Shown here: in pieces, positions 1 to 15,859 of the stretch
How positions within the stretch are numbered: position 1 is the first letter of the stretch
Layout: each line of letters opens with the position of its first letter
Assembly: GCA_034190875.2 (NCBI GenBank)
Contig: CM067344.1
Location: 20,695,468-20,759,467, forward strand
DNA from: Urechis unicinctus
Taxonomy: Eukaryota > Annelida > Polychaeta > Xenopneusta > Urechidae
Direction of reading: 5' to 3'
Length of the DNA stretch: 64,000 bases
Notes under the pieces: generated by a model
What the model saw: the letters and a program-made list of their open reading frames with translations, nothing else
Told to the model about the DNA's origin: nothing
Database searches by the model: none
Program-made: the position numbers and the translations under genes

Positions 1-155
1 CAGTTAACTGATTCCATATAAGTAGAGTGTTTATTATATTTATCCTGTTGTAACGTTATAGTTGCCTCTCTCGCTATACCGTTGGGCCTTCCAAGAGGAG
101 CATAAACAAGCACAGTAGCAGGTCAATCATTGAAGCAGACCGATCATGTAGGTCA

Positions 156-2176
156 ATAGCAATTTAATGAGACAAGCCAGATCATCTGAGGCTTGGCAAG
201 GTCGTTGGCATGCAGCCGACAGTAATGAATCCCCTTTCTATTTTGTATTTTAAAATAGAATTCTGTCTTGAAGTGTTAAAGTGTTTTATTTTAATTTACC
301 TAGATGCTCGAACCAATCACATAGGTGGTTGATTGATTTGGATAACTTTAATTCCAATTCTAGATGATTAAAATCCACCAAATCAAACACTGCCCAATGG
401 TGTGCATCGCAAGAGACATATAGATTTAAGTTTAGTACGTGATTTGAGAAAATTTGGCTTCTTATATTAAATGACAGCTTGCACACTATAGTGCTTGTGC
501 CAGTTGATCGTGGTTCGACAATTATCCATGCTAGTAGATTTTTACCAGATGCATCATTCGTTACCAGGGCATATCAAGAATAAATTATCAAAACCCATCA
601 TATGCATTAAAAGCTACATGCTATAGAACGCTTTGTCATATTGAAATATTTTCGATATCCATACGGTCATATATGCTTTAATTGATCAGTTAATATGTAC
701 CACTCTCAGGGTATGAATATATGAATACTTTGAAAGTTGTGAATTCGTTTGCTCTTGGCAGCTTCAAGGGGTCACTTCAATTAATGACCAACCAGATATA
801 TTTTCATGGACCATGACGTAGTAAGATCTTATGCTAATGCTTGCCATTATGATATTTTATTAACTGTTTAAACGACTTTAACTTCATTGTGTTTAAAACA
901 AGCCAAGTTGGTTGCGATCGATAACATTTGTATTTGTTCGATGCTTATGTTTACTAACGTGCTGTTTTCGTAAACATACAACAATTTGTAATTCGTCGTG
1001 CTAAATCACATTCATGCAATTGTGCATTTCGTTCGCCACAGCTTTCAACAAACCAACATTATCTTTAATGGTTGACATCGTTTCTTTTTCATGTAGGCAC
1101 AACCGCTTTATTGTTGATTACGCATTAACACTGCGCTCAATTAATTTAGAAGCATCTTTTGATGTAAATCGCTACTGTGCGAGCATAATAATGTTTGATA
1201 GAAAGCATATGTCTTCTTGCGTTGTCGCATTGATAAGATGTAAATTTTATATAACAAATGAGTCATGTAAGACGATTAAAACTGTAATAGTATTATTGAT
1301 TCAAACTTCAGCGTGGTACTGTTTTTCATTTAAATTTATCAGCATGTGTATTTGTTTCACCTTGACAAACACGATTTCGCAAATTCACTAATGCTGTGAT
1401 CTTACGGTAGCGAGGTAAAAAAGCGCCATGATTGCAGCAAGAACAGGGAAATGTAGCCCACGTTGTATACAAAGAGTGAGCATTCATTCTATAAATCCAG
1501 CATTACTCCAGTGACTACATATCAGGCTCGTTTGTCAATAGAAAATGGGTTTCATCATGACCTCGTGTACGAGATAATATATAACGAGAACGGCCTCACG
1601 ACGATGCATAACACATTGGCACCCGCAAACTGTTACGTTTATTCACCGAGTTTCCATATCGGCCAAAGATGTGGAAGCATAGTCGGCAATAAAACAAAGC
1701 AATACGTGCGGGACGGGACCTTACCCAGCGGCTGGTGCACTCTGTTTTACTACTTTATGCCCGGGCTTTATGCCTGATCGAAATACGAACACGGGCTCGG
1801 TTTTCTGTCCATTTGTTGGATTGACTTAGCATATGAAGTAAAGACGACCACAAATAACATTTACACAATAAAATATTAACGACAAAGCTAGGAAGTGTAG
1901 GTGGTTATGTCTTCAAAAATAAATACCAGCCAACAACGTTGCATAACAACTTTGACTCGGCAATACAACCTATTGAAAAAATGTGTGATGTAGTTACAAA
2001 ATATTCCAACCAACGGCATCAGTAGATGACATAGGTGATATCAAGGGCTTGTTTCTTGCTTCCCCCGTGGTATTTCGCATTCGTTGTTTTGGTCGGTTAA
2101 ACGCAACATCAATTTAACTAGTGCTTGTATACTGCTTCGTGTGCAAGATAATTGTGTTGAGGATAATAATAGTCAA
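156..2176 (+). repeat. Repeat R1, copy A (~2.0 kb)
   Basis: This segment aligns along its whole length with 27169-29340 in the same orientation, at roughly 90% identity by eye. The match starts at the words 'atagcaatttaatgagac' and ends at 'gaataatagtcaat'-like sequence. Bases 379-620 have no counterpart; copy B carries about 385 unrelated bases there. Much shorter, more diverged matches to the first ~80 bases occur near 46144 and 55783. No terminal repeats or coding domain are visible, so the family cannot be named. The frame at 1463-1777 lies inside it, and most base differences between the two copies change its amino acids, so it is probably not a gene. Confidence 0.85.
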
Positions 2177-3037
2177 TATCTATTCCAGAGCACATCAAAG
2201 TTTATAAAAATGTTTAATTCCCAATATCTTCGTGTAGAACGCTTCGATTTAAAAAAATGCTTACATATTCCGGAAGTTTCATTCAATTGCAAACTTTGTT
2301 TGATCCATGTTATTGTAACGATGCTTATTGAAAAAGCCGATGTATAACTTATTTTGTCTCTGATGGTCATATCCAAATTTGGTTTGAACAGAAAGTAGCT
2401 CGTCGCCATGTTCATCATTTGGTCAATAGTATCCTTTCCTAAGTATTGACAAACCTGTGTATGTCTTATTAGCTGGTGGCTCGCCATTGATTGATATTAG
2501 ATCGTCGTACATTTGGTCGGCGTTGTGTTTCATTTCATATGAATACCAATTGATCATGTTGATGATAGGTGTAAACATTGGCTCATTTTTTATGGTATAT
2601 GTGTTGATGTAACTGAGCACCACTATTGATTACAGCGAATCTCACGCATATACTTGTCGCTATAATATGTCTTATCATTTGTACAGGCAATTTATGGCAG
2701 GGTTGTTAGCACGGTACGTGCATCAGAACAACCTACACGATTAGCAATTAATCAGCCAGTTAGTGAGTTCCCAGAACACTTCACGTCTTAATCATTTAGG
2801 CTCATGAGGTTTCACACAACTGGTCATCAAAAGCCAAGCAGCTATTGACGCATTTAGAAGCGACACATGGTTATCATGGTTCATTTGTGTGTTGTGTTTG
2901 TTAATGACATGAAACTCTCCCGTTTTGCAGTCGCCGGGGATTCATCAACCAATGCGGGAGGAAGTGGAAGTGATACAGCAAGTATCCAGGTTATAACGAT
3001 ACCCCTCATTAGATCAATTGAGAGTAAAGGTAAGGCA
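2177..3037. other. No gene recognised; possible empty insertion site
   Basis: I see no supported gene here. The first 50 bases matter as a possible uninterrupted relative of the target of the 29.5-32.9 kb element: TCAAAGTTTATAAAAA at 2195-2210 and GTTTAATTCCC at 2212-2222 both recur beyond that element at 32944-32982. The reading frames in this stretch are short, lack convincing starts and show no domain. Confidence 0.5.
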
Positions 3038-3064
3038 ATATATATATATATATATATATATATA
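3038..3064. repeat. (TA)n microsatellite
   Basis: This is an uninterrupted TA run of about 13 units. A run of 11 C follows at 3117-3127. Confidence 0.95.
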
Positions 3065-3419
3065 CACGCATATATTACTGGGGGTTTGGATGTGGGCGTA
3101 TAACAACACTTATTGACCCCCCCCCCCTCATAATATCTATTAATACCGACTAAACGCTAATTGTGTTATCCGAAAGATTGGATGTTCCTAAAAAACAACC
3201 GACTGACAAAGCTCGAATTCCGTTTTAGGGACCCCTCGAGCGCTAGGAACTCTTGAACGGATGTGAAAACGTTAAACGAAGTTGCCTATAAATAACTAAT
3301 TAGTTTTGTTACTGGTAACAAGCTGCACATAAAGACGACCAAGACGCCGCAGAGTGTGCCGATCGAAGAGGTGTAAACGTTTCTTCTTGCTGTTGCAAAG
3401 ACTAGCTTTTATCACATCA

Positions 3420-3800
3420 TTGTGCACTACACATACTCAGTGTTTTGTGTGTCAACTCAATGGGGTCGATAACTGCAGTCGATTATCCAGCTCCTATTTG
3501 GTTCATGAGATATAGTATTTGCCCTTTAGCATGACTCCTGTAAATAAGCCCTTATGATATCGGTGTATTTGCATCCGGAATCGCCAACCAACAATACGCC
3601 CTTCTTCTTCCTTAGAATCAATAGTTATACCAAGCCTTTTTTTCTTAAAGTTAATCCATATTTGTTCATTAGCAAGAGTGGTGCGTCGTTATCAACATAC
3701 ACGCGTGGGTTCCTGGGAGGGTTTGGCTGGAGTAACGACACAACAATCTATGTGTACAACTGACAGCATTCATAGACCCTGTCTTACATCGTGGACGACT
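3420..3800 (+). repeat. Repeat R4, ancient copy
   Basis: This stretch aligns in patches with 37270-37660 and, through the large duplication, with 48553-48940. Shared words occur in the same order: ccagctc, ttcatgaga, cctg.aaata, aatcgccaac, gcgtcgttа-like sequence around 3685, and ctgtcttaca. Identity is low, so this is an old dispersed repeat. Some similarity also shows in one reading frame (KSGASL-like here, KSASL there), but that is what DNA similarity alone would give. Confidence 0.55.
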
Positions 3801-4515
3801 AAAAACACCCTCTGCATCGCACCTACCGACGAAAACAGAATAGCGGGAGGCAGATTGTGGCTTAATACTGACATTATGAACAATACATTGAAACACCATT
3901 TTTATATTATATTGTTATGAGCATGGTCAATTTGCTGACCACGTCTGGCACTCCTTGCAGTTTAATGGAAGGCATGAAGCAGCCGTGCTCATGATTGGCT
4001 TTATGCTTATTTTAATATATTCCGGCCCCAGCACCATCAGCGTTTCCAATAAGCTAGCATCATTTTCCAAAAATGTATCTTCCGCTGTAGGTATGGTTTT
4101 CCATATATCACCCGCAGTGGGTGAAGTTTTCCATTCATCACCCTCAGTGGGTTTTAACTATTTAACCCATATCCTATCAACAGAGTGCCCCTGATAGCGT
4201 CGATCTCAATCGCTGCATTTCATTGCATGAAAGGTTATAAATCACCCTCTGCCGTCGGCTAATTTTGCACATCCGTCGCCGTTGCCTTGTTACACTGGAA
4301 GCTGTGAACCCTCTACAACTGGAGGTGCCATATCTGACACATGTAATGCTGAAGACATCATGAGATACTGCAAATTACAATAATTTGATCGAGCCCCTCT
4401 CCCTCTCTCCCACCCAACACAAATTGTTGTCCTACCGATGGTTACTTTCGATGACGGTGTATTGAATGACATACATTTATCAATTATGTTACGCAAAGCT
4501 CACGTATGCACAGGC
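3801..4515. repeat. No gene; short ~30 bp tandem repeat inside
   Basis: At about 4083-4152 a ~30-base unit containing 'gttttccat..atcaccc.cagtggg' occurs two to three times. A single related unit with 'gttttccatgtatcaccc' lies near 17925, together with related flanking sequence (17815-17960). I see no gene in the stretch. Confidence 0.5.
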
Positions 4516-5035
4516 TGAAAGCAAACTTGACGAACTGTAATCTACATTAAAGTTAGGTCGAATTTTGTAAAACTGTGCAGCTGTCATTTATCTAAATGTT
4601 AAGAAATGATTGGGAACATCTAATAAGGCGACATCATCTTGCCACAATTGATAACTCACCCGTTCGTTTGCCAAACACGTCTTGTTGCATAATGTACAGA
4701 AAGCCTAGTGATGCCAATATAATGCAGTACAACACTGTTGAGCTTAATTAAGGCTCTTGATAGGAGCTAATTCGTTTTTGTTCATCTGCATTTCCAATTA
4801 AGGTAACACAGTTATAATGAAACATTCCTTTGCGTTAAATCTTCATAAAGGGCCAGCAAATAGCAAACAGGTCGTTGGTAATACGGTGCGGTGAGAGATA
4901 TTTGAAGTGCCAGTATGCAGGATTCTAATAAACAAGTTGAAGGCTGCAGTGGTGTAAATTACGTGGCCGATACTTTATTCTGTACCGCACCAGAATGATA
5001 TGAACATATGCCTTATCAATACGACGAATTATTCG
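4516..5035 (+). repeat. Repeat R2, copy A
   Basis: This segment aligns with 63516-64000 in direct orientation at roughly 90% identity with a few small gaps, such as 'cctttgcgttaaatc' present only here. The copy at the right edge is cut by the window end, so the true repeat is probably longer. There is no coding content or terminal structure that I can see. Confidence 0.85.
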
Positions 5036-7957
<2,922 letters not shown>

Positions 7958-8255
7958 TTGACACGTGATATAAGCACTATAGCGATTCATCACTTACTGC
8001 GAGTGCTGTGTCTCCTGAATACGAAAAAAAGATTGGATTTTCACATCATTATCTGCATTACTTCCTCAAGAACGAGTTGTGATATAAGCACTAATGCGAT
8101 TCATCACTTTAATGTTTATACTTTGGAACGCATCGGCTTTAGCAACACCATTGTAAGAGAGAGATTAAATGATTGAAAGGGTTGTTTTAGGGGATTCAGC
8201 CAACACACTAAGCACTGCGAGTGCTGTGTCTCCTGAATACGAAAAACAGATTGGT
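7958..8255 (+). repeat. Local imperfect repeats
   Basis: Two words recur in this short stretch. 'gatataagcact..gcgattcatcact' occurs at 7966-7995 and 8081-8108. 'ctgcgagtgctgtgtctcc' followed by 'tgaatacgaaaaa.agattgg' occurs at about 7998-8036 and 8216-8253. The arrangement looks like a ~215-base segment partly duplicated in tandem and then scrambled. Confidence 0.75.
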
Positions 8256-9879
8256 GAATGATTCCATTGGTCGGACATCGCTCTCTAATGCATATGTATA
8301 AAGGTCGATGGTTGGCAGTTTAGATTATACAAGTAGTCCCACACAGTTTACGTTCTATTCCCAAGCAGCCACGCCCACACGTTTGCTTTACTGCGGTAAT
8401 GTGCAACAATTTCCTTTATTAACTGCAGATAAGTGGACATCAGTTTTTGTTTGCATTAATACTGATACATTCCATCGTTTATAATGGAACGTAACCCATG
8501 GCATAACATCAAAAACATAGCTATATTAAAAGTTATGTTCCAAAAACACATTGCACGCTATACATTTGTTCGTTTTGCTTTTATGATATATCGTGATGTT
8601 TAACTGAAGTGGGTGGGTGTGTGATTTATTAACACCGAAAATGCACTATTCCGTGGTATTAAAAGAAAGACAACAAGTCAATAGTCCCATTGTACAGCAG
8701 GTACGTATTGGGGTTGCATGTGAAACGTGATGAATATACTTGAACAATTAATGATGATGGTAAAATTTACTGATGAAAAATTGAAATTAGCATCACATTT
8801 TAGCAAAGCTAATTGCATTATTATGATATACCCAAGTTTAGACATAATTTTGAGCTACGTTAATAAAATCACCAGTCAATGATGAGTTTACCACGGGTAC
8901 GCTTAAACGAATTGGACATTTGCAATCGTATTCTCTCATAGATCAGTATAAGCAGGTATGGGATGAGGCAGGTTTATTCGCGGTGACGTATGCATGTTGT
9001 GTAGGTGCATTGTACCTATCTTCCCATGCTGAGCATCGCGTAATATATGAGAAACAGCCGACCCAGAAAGGAACCGATTTGGGTTGCTTTCTTGATTATT
9101 TGCCTTGGAATCCCTTTGTTATCAATGTGAAAGAAGTAAGATAACAACCATGTGATCAGTCACTCGAGAGCGTGGGTCGTCTGAAAGTTCATCCGAAGGT
9201 TAATCAAGGTCACATGACTTCTATCACAAAAAAGTCCCTTTTTTGTGTTTGTGTTTCAAATGGCATAATTCACTCACAGATAGCTTGTTTCTTCATTGAT
9301 ATGTCAACCTAATGCTAGAACGCAACATATAAGGGGATGACTGCGCTAGTTTTTGTTCCAGAGGGGTTCATTCGAAGCAGATGCGATTATAATGTTCGTT
9401 TTCATAACGCACCAAGCACAGGTGATTATCTGCCAGACAGGAGCAAGATACAAGGAAAGCAAAGCGATGACGACCATATATCGTCCAGTGAATGGCGCAA
9501 GGGTATCTATCTATAATGTTAATGTCTCTATCTTTGAAGCCCTTCCTATCTTCAATTACCATATATGAAACATGGACATCTAACGCTTAGCTTATTATCT
9601 GTTCAGTTAACGGGCGACAGAGAATGAAATGACTTGTGACGCCTTATCGTGTGAACGCTAATCTATCGTGATGCTTCTTGGCAACCCTACCTGGGCCCAC
9701 ATGTCATGGTAGGTAATGAGGATTAACATGACTTGTTTTCTCTGTGTATAGAGGCCATACAAACCCACATATGTAATGCATTGCATGGATTGTACTCATT
9801 TGGAATTCGTCCCCTGATTGACAACTGTTATGGTATTGTGCCATACAACAGACGCCATATCCTTTGGTATAAGCTTTGT
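8256..9879. other. No gene recognised
   Basis: No domain, RNA gene or clear repeat was found. The frames at 8920-9144 and 9353-9568 have no domain and no supporting context. Confidence 0.45.
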
Positions 9880-10815
9880 TTATGCAGTCATAACCGTGGT
9901 TGTACAATTAATTCGTTAGTTAGATAGATGTTTCTATTACAAAATATGTTTGCTAGATGAACTCTCTTTTCATATTGATCGCCTTCCCAAATGTACGTCT
10001 GCTACATAAACCGAAAGTTACAGGTAGTATTTTGTTTCCGCAATAGGTTTGTTAGTTGACTTCCATTGCATGCCACTAAATTGGCGGCGAAGAAGGTCGC
10101 TTTCTGTTTAATTCAAATAAAACCTACCAGAATCGTAATTCATTCGCACAAAAGGGGACTGATTACACGTGGGCTATTTAACATTTTTAGAGAATTAATG
10201 ACCGACGAATACTTAAGTTACTTGGCACTATAATAAGTTTCGCCGCACCCATCTGATCGCTGGTACAGACGATTGATAGCAGGGGTTTGGCACGTAATTT
10301 ACCACGCATCAGCTCATTGGAACATCAATTCAATTTACAGGTCGTGTATTTGACGTACTTTTAGAAACACTTCAGTGTAATTTTTTAAATACGTGGATTA
10401 GCGGGGCATCGAACGAAAACTGCATCAGAATTATCAGCGTGTTAGATGGTGATTGATAAGGATTTACATTGATGGTACTTAAACATGTTGAGTACAAACA
10501 GTAAGCTCTCACATGCAAATGGCATTGTCGAATTCAATTTCTGCAACTGCATATATCTATACCTGTGTGCAACTGCATTATATAACCCGGCCCAAAGGTC
10601 ATCTCATTGAAACCTGATATATGAAAACAGATCGGCAAGGTCTCAATTAATTCCCGCTGTATCAGCTGCGGTGTAGCGTGGGCGGCCTCCATCAAAGCTC
10701 CTACCATGGTCATTCAAGGGACATTGAATTGACAATGCGACGTGATAGTCATATCTCTGATCCATTCATATGCAAGGCATTATCTCCGAGTGGCGCCATG
10801 GAAATTATTCATTAA
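9880..10815 (+). repeat. Repeat R3, copy 1
   Basis: This stretch aligns in patches with 15860-16430 and, over its last ~250 bases, with 19780-20000. Shared words in order are 'gcagtcataac', 'accttcccaaatgta'-like, 'ttccattgcat', 'acctgtgtgca', 'cccaaaggtcat', 'gaaac.tgatata', 'aaggtctca.ttaatt', 'cagct', 'gcggcct' and 'atctctgatccat'. The order is preserved in all copies but identity is only moderate, so the family is old. It has no visible coding capacity. Confidence 0.65.
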
Positions 10816-12667
10816 TAATCTAAACCTACGTAGCCTGGTATAAGCTTATTAACCTTCCCTCGATACCTAAATCAGAGACATAGATCCACAATCCTAGAAA
10901 GCTTTTCATCGTATGTGTCAAAACATTGTCATTGGTAGCAATATTTAGGTGATTCGAAATTAACAACTGAACAATGGTTTTTAGGTATGCATGCAAAAAA
11001 AGTTATATATATGGTAGTGCCTGGGGAGGATCTTTAATGAAAAGTTTAATGCGATTATTTTGGGATTCAAGCATATCACGTTGAGATAGTGTAATCAAGA
11101 ACTCTCGATAGCTCCCTCCCACGAATGTTTAATTATGAGTGTCTCAACAAACGCCTCCAGGAAGACTGTTCTATCACTGTTACAATACAGCACGTTTTTA
11201 CATATATAATAAGCATTTGTAACCTAAATAAAACATATAGAATATGGTCATTTGCTTGAGAACTTCTAGACGAATTGATTGCAGTCGTCTCAGTGAATTA
11301 CTTCCGACATCTTTTCCATTCCATGTTGACTCTACAAGTTATGCATGACGCTCATGTATTTATTAAGTAGGTTGTGTGTGGCAGAACGCAGCCGCCACAA
11401 ATGATCACGCTACTTGCGATCATCGCCTATACCTTACCGAGCTATGCTATACAAAGATAATAAATAAGTTCAAGGCAAGCGTTGACGCAGATAAGCTGAA
11501 GCTTAACTTGGTTTCTATTCTGGCTAATGCGACATTCGTTTGTTGTTGCAAAGCGTTTCGTATCAAAAGCAAACATCTGTAACGCAGGTTTTCTTAGCTG
11601 GACCATTGTTGGTTTGTTGTCAAAAACAGCAATACTCACTCAATATTGATTCGTGACGGATAATATCTAGATAACCTCTTGTGAAACCCTCACCTTTAAT
11701 CTAAATATGCATTATTGTGAATAACTATCGTGACAAGCATTAGGAAGTAAATGTCGTTTGACCGAGTAACTGAGGATTATCTTAGCTGAAGCTGTGCTTC
11801 ATGCTGATTTATAATGTGGCAGATCTGCACTATATAAGATTATGTCATCATTGTACGCTTCGCATGCCGAGTGTGTCGTGTGTCGACGCGATGTGGTAAC
11901 AACACTTAATGATCCGCCTCTTGCTCGATTGAACGTGATAGGATCCCAATCATTTACATAACTGCTTGGCTCTCATTGCTCAACCTATTATTATGAGAAT
12001 CATTGCATTCGAAATCGTTTACTACAAGTATTGTATTGTGATCAAAATAGCGGTTTGTTCCCGCGGGAATCTGTTCAGTATACAAAGAACAAGATATAAA
12101 AATAAAGATGCTGATGATTTTGTGGCAACAACGACGATGCGATTATATGCACTACAATTCTACAAACCCCGAGGCATTTGGGTTATGTCAGGATAAGTAT
12201 GTGATGTTAGCGCAGCGGGGAAGGGTTTTGACAATGCTTGGCATATACAAACTTTGTTTGCATTCGAAATATGTTTTTACTTCCCGCTATTTTTCTTCCA
12301 AAATGCATTCATTACCTATCGTATAATGAACGAGGCAAGGATATATATAGTTTTGGTATGATATTATGAGCTCTAATGGAATAATCCGCTAACATGCTTG
12401 TACAACTGGACTTTGATAAGTTGTAGTTTGGTCAATGGAGTACTGATAAATTGTACAATGCTTCAACTGTGGTCCGAGAAAGTCTGTCGATTCTCCGCCA
12501 GGTTAAGACTGTCAGGGTTGCAGTTTCGACATGGTTATCAGGTGGCCTTTTCTATTAGCAAGTCAGATGGTTAGCTGTATATGTAGGTATTAGAGTTATT
12601 TATCTCCGGTGTCCTCTATCGGTACTGGGGTAATAATGAGGATGCCATTGTTCATAATTTTCATGGT
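10816..12667. other. No gene; weak repeat match near 11376-11570
   Basis: Sequence around 11390-11540 resembles 26480-26640 in patches: 'gccaccacaa', 'cgag.tat..atacaaa', 'ctggtttctat', 'gcattc'. This suggests another old dispersed repeat. I see no gene. Confidence 0.4.
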
Positions 12668-12866
12668 TTGCCAGGTTATAATGCTGCCTAATGATGGCAT
12701 GGATTATGGCAGCGTTGTCACAAGTTATAGTGCTTCCTAGTGATGGCATGGATTATGGCAAATTTATTATAAGTTAAAGTGTTGTCTAATGATGGCATGG
12801 ATTGTGACAGCCTCTCCCCAATTTATAGTTCTGCCTGATGATGGCATGGATTGTTGCAGTTATAGT
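12668..12866 (+). repeat. 49-bp minisatellite, 4 copies
   Basis: The word TGATGGCATGGA starts at 12692, 12741, 12790 and 12839, so the period is exactly 49 bases. Each unit also carries a diverged 'agttatagtgctgcc'-like part. The units differ from each other by a few bases. The strict spacing with diverged units suggests old expansion by slippage or unequal exchange. Confidence 0.9.
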
Positions 12867-13680
12867 GAGGGTACACATGGCACGAAATACATGAAGTGGC
12901 TGTATTTGCATGATATGAGTTTCATGCTTTGTATTTGTGCTCATTTTGCGAGTTTATTACGACTCCATTGTCGTGTAGCCTTTGAAAGTAGCGGCAGTGT
13001 TTCGTTCGACAATTGTTTGTTGGATTTGGCTTGCAAGGTTACTTTGTGATCTTGATTGTTGAGGTTGATGATTTTGCATGCACAAATATCTATCGCAGGT
13101 TAGTTTCTGCTATGTCCGATAAGGATTCTCTTTTCTATGAGGTGCCCATTCGTAGAGGGCCTCTGAAGTAATGGCAAGATTGTTTCTAGATTGTTTGCTT
13201 TAGTCCGTCTATGCAAGGAATAAACTTAGTGACTGCTACCAAATGTGGTTTTGTATTTTGCCCGCGTGTTTCTCTGTGTCAATAACCTAGATCTGCTTAG
13301 GTTACGTTATGCTGTTCTGACGCGTTCAGCTGTAGTAGTGGATAGTATGGGAGGATAAAATGTTTGTTCACTGCCATGCTGTGTGTAACGTTGTCTTATT
13401 TATCAGAACTAATTCTGCAAAAACGAAGCAGTTTCCTGCCAGACATGATATGTAGCACGTGTTTTTAGTGGTACGAGTTGTACTATATATACTTAACCGA
13501 GTCAGTAGACTTGCAGACCAAGCAGGTTTTTATTTCGGCTGATAGAAAAATAAGCGTAGTCGGCTAAACCAATGTTATACGCCATAGTGACGACGTTGAA
13601 TGGGTCAATCAAGCCACTTCTATGGGCAGCGAACTGTGACCATCAAAACAAAACGGTGTATTGTATGCGTACTTGATGAA
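12867..13680. other. No gene recognised
   Basis: I found no exon, RNA gene or repeat I can support in this stretch. Confidence 0.45.
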
Positions 13681-13840
13681 GTTGTCCGCTTGTGCAGAAA
13701 ATAATACATTCGCCCTCACCCGCAGACTATTATTTCTTGCGCCAACTGAAATACAGCACCAATTAATTATACAAACGTTCTACCAGATTAAAACGAACCC
13801 GTGATAGCAACCCGGCTATAAGCTGTTTTTTAACCTTTAA
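13681..13840 (+). repeat. Repeat R5, ancient copy
   Basis: This stretch resembles 36545-36690 and its duplicate near 47830-47975. The words 'cccgcac/ag', 'cagact', 'tcttgcgc', 'ctgaaata', 'acaaacgttc' and 'ggctataa.ctgtt' occur in the same order. It is a short, strongly diverged dispersed repeat. Confidence 0.5.
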
Positions 13841-15859
13841 AGGTTTGTTGTTAAAATAGTATAATGTACCTCGTTGAACTGATCCGTATAGATAACTTAA
13901 TTTCCCTTAAGCCAATAAATTGATCCATGGAAGTATTAAGCAACATCTAATAAAACACCCAGGTAATTTCTGAATCATAACTAACGTTGGGTTAGGTGGA
14001 AATTTTGGCCATATTGCGCTATTGCCCGAAGGACTCACTTATGATGAGGGCTCTGAAGTGTGACTGTGTCCCAAAGTCGAGTCTGGTCGGTCAAGTTTTC
14101 TTTTTACGTCCATATAACCTAGATATCGGACGCTCTCAAGTCGCATTTATGTGTCCGGGTTTCCCGTATCGAATTAATGAGATGAGTTTCCCGGTTTTTC
14201 GGCAATTAATTATTATTCTTTTTTCGTTCTTTTCGATTTCTTTGTCTTGGTTGGCTCCTCCGGGACATTGCTGATCAATTTCGCATACATGTCATCAGGT
14301 TCTTACCCTACTTTGTGTGATCAGTATTAGTCATACATAAACGTCTCCGTACTCCGTAGGCAAGCCAGAATGAAACACTCATATAATCACTAAAATACAT
14401 AATGCTTTATGTGTATCAAGAGTAACAGGGTATAGAGTATCCTATTGAGATAAGGCTTAAGAAAATGGGGAAGTATATGAGACTGCATGGGTGACAAACT
14501 TTATGTATACAATCCAAAATTGTTAAGGTCATCATGAGCAAACCGTATTGATAATTATGCAACCATATATCTGATAGCCATCAATGTATTTCTTAAATGC
14601 ATTTTGTTGTGCAGCCTGAATTGTAAGTGACAATGATTGCCAGCCCTATACGCCTTCATGTAACGGAAATCGCTCCTCTCTCACATACCACGGTTAGATT
14701 AGAGAAATCCGTGTCTTAATAAAACTAATTGAATAAGGATTCTATTTATTGTGGTGTCACTGAATCGCATCATGCTGTGCAAGAAATACGAACACCCATT
14801 ATGCAATTACTATAACAACGGATGCAATTTTGTTATCCTGTTTTTTAGCTAACAAATGGCATCGATTATTTCCGCTAAGCTATATCGTGGAATATTCACT
14901 ATGTGCGTAAGTGATGTAAATGGTCTTGCATAAATTGTCTAGTTCCTAACTCTCTTTGGGTTTGTTTCGTCCACAGCAATAACCGTAGGGGAATAAGCTG
15001 GGGTTTTACTCGCCCCCCATAATGATGGTATTGACATCATTGGGAGACTAAACAAGTCAACCTTTAAACTATTTGATATCCCTTCGTCAGGGCAGTCCTT
15101 TTTTGCCTGCTTACTATGGTACTGAAAGTGACATTTTGATGATCACAATAACTGACTGGGTATCTGTGGGTGATAAACGTTGTGAAGCAGCTTTCCGCCG
15201 TTAGAAGATGGCGATGCTTGGCCGATAACAATGCATAACTCCTTTCGGATGATGAGACACAGCACACAGGCTATTGCTTCAACTAAACTGATATGCAATT
15301 GCGTCTCCAAAATTGCTATATACAATTCAAACATAGACACAAATCAAAATATAAAATGTATATAGTACCGCTGTGATATTCAACAGCGCCTCCAAAATAA
15401 ACAATCCAAACATGGGCACAAATCAAACTATAAAATGACTACCATGTTAAAAGAGCCATGAATGTCAAGCTCCAAGGGGATTGTGCTTATTATAAACTTT
15501 GTAGATCCAATACAACAAAAGCTAGCTTTAAGTTTAAGCGCGTTTGTGCAGCCAAGATAAACCATTACGAATTGACAATATATCATGTCTGTTATTTCCT
15601 ATCCTCTTTCGCAGCACAGTTTATCATGATTCATGCAAAGGTTAATATGTTCTATAAAATGTGTAGGTTTGCTAAGGTGGTACTTTTAAAGGCACTGCCC
15701 ATAGCGTTTTCGAGCCAATATATAATCAGTGCAAACAATGAGTGAGTAGCACATGAGTTTCAGAGTCATAACTATCCAAGCCGTGTGGGTTGCACCTCTA
15801 TTAAATATAGTGATTGCTAATACATAAAAGAAAAGCACGTCGTCAGGGTGTAACATTTT
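13841..15859. other. No gene recognised
   Basis: The frames at 13996-14274 and 15458-15745 show no domain and no flanking splice or promoter support. A short local repeat ('caaatcaaa.tataaaatg') occurs at about 15342 and 15420. Confidence 0.4.

Noticed and set aside
1014-1391. 125-codon plus-strand frame in R1
   Set aside because: The matching stretch of R1 copy B (about 28210-28575) has gaps and stops in this frame.
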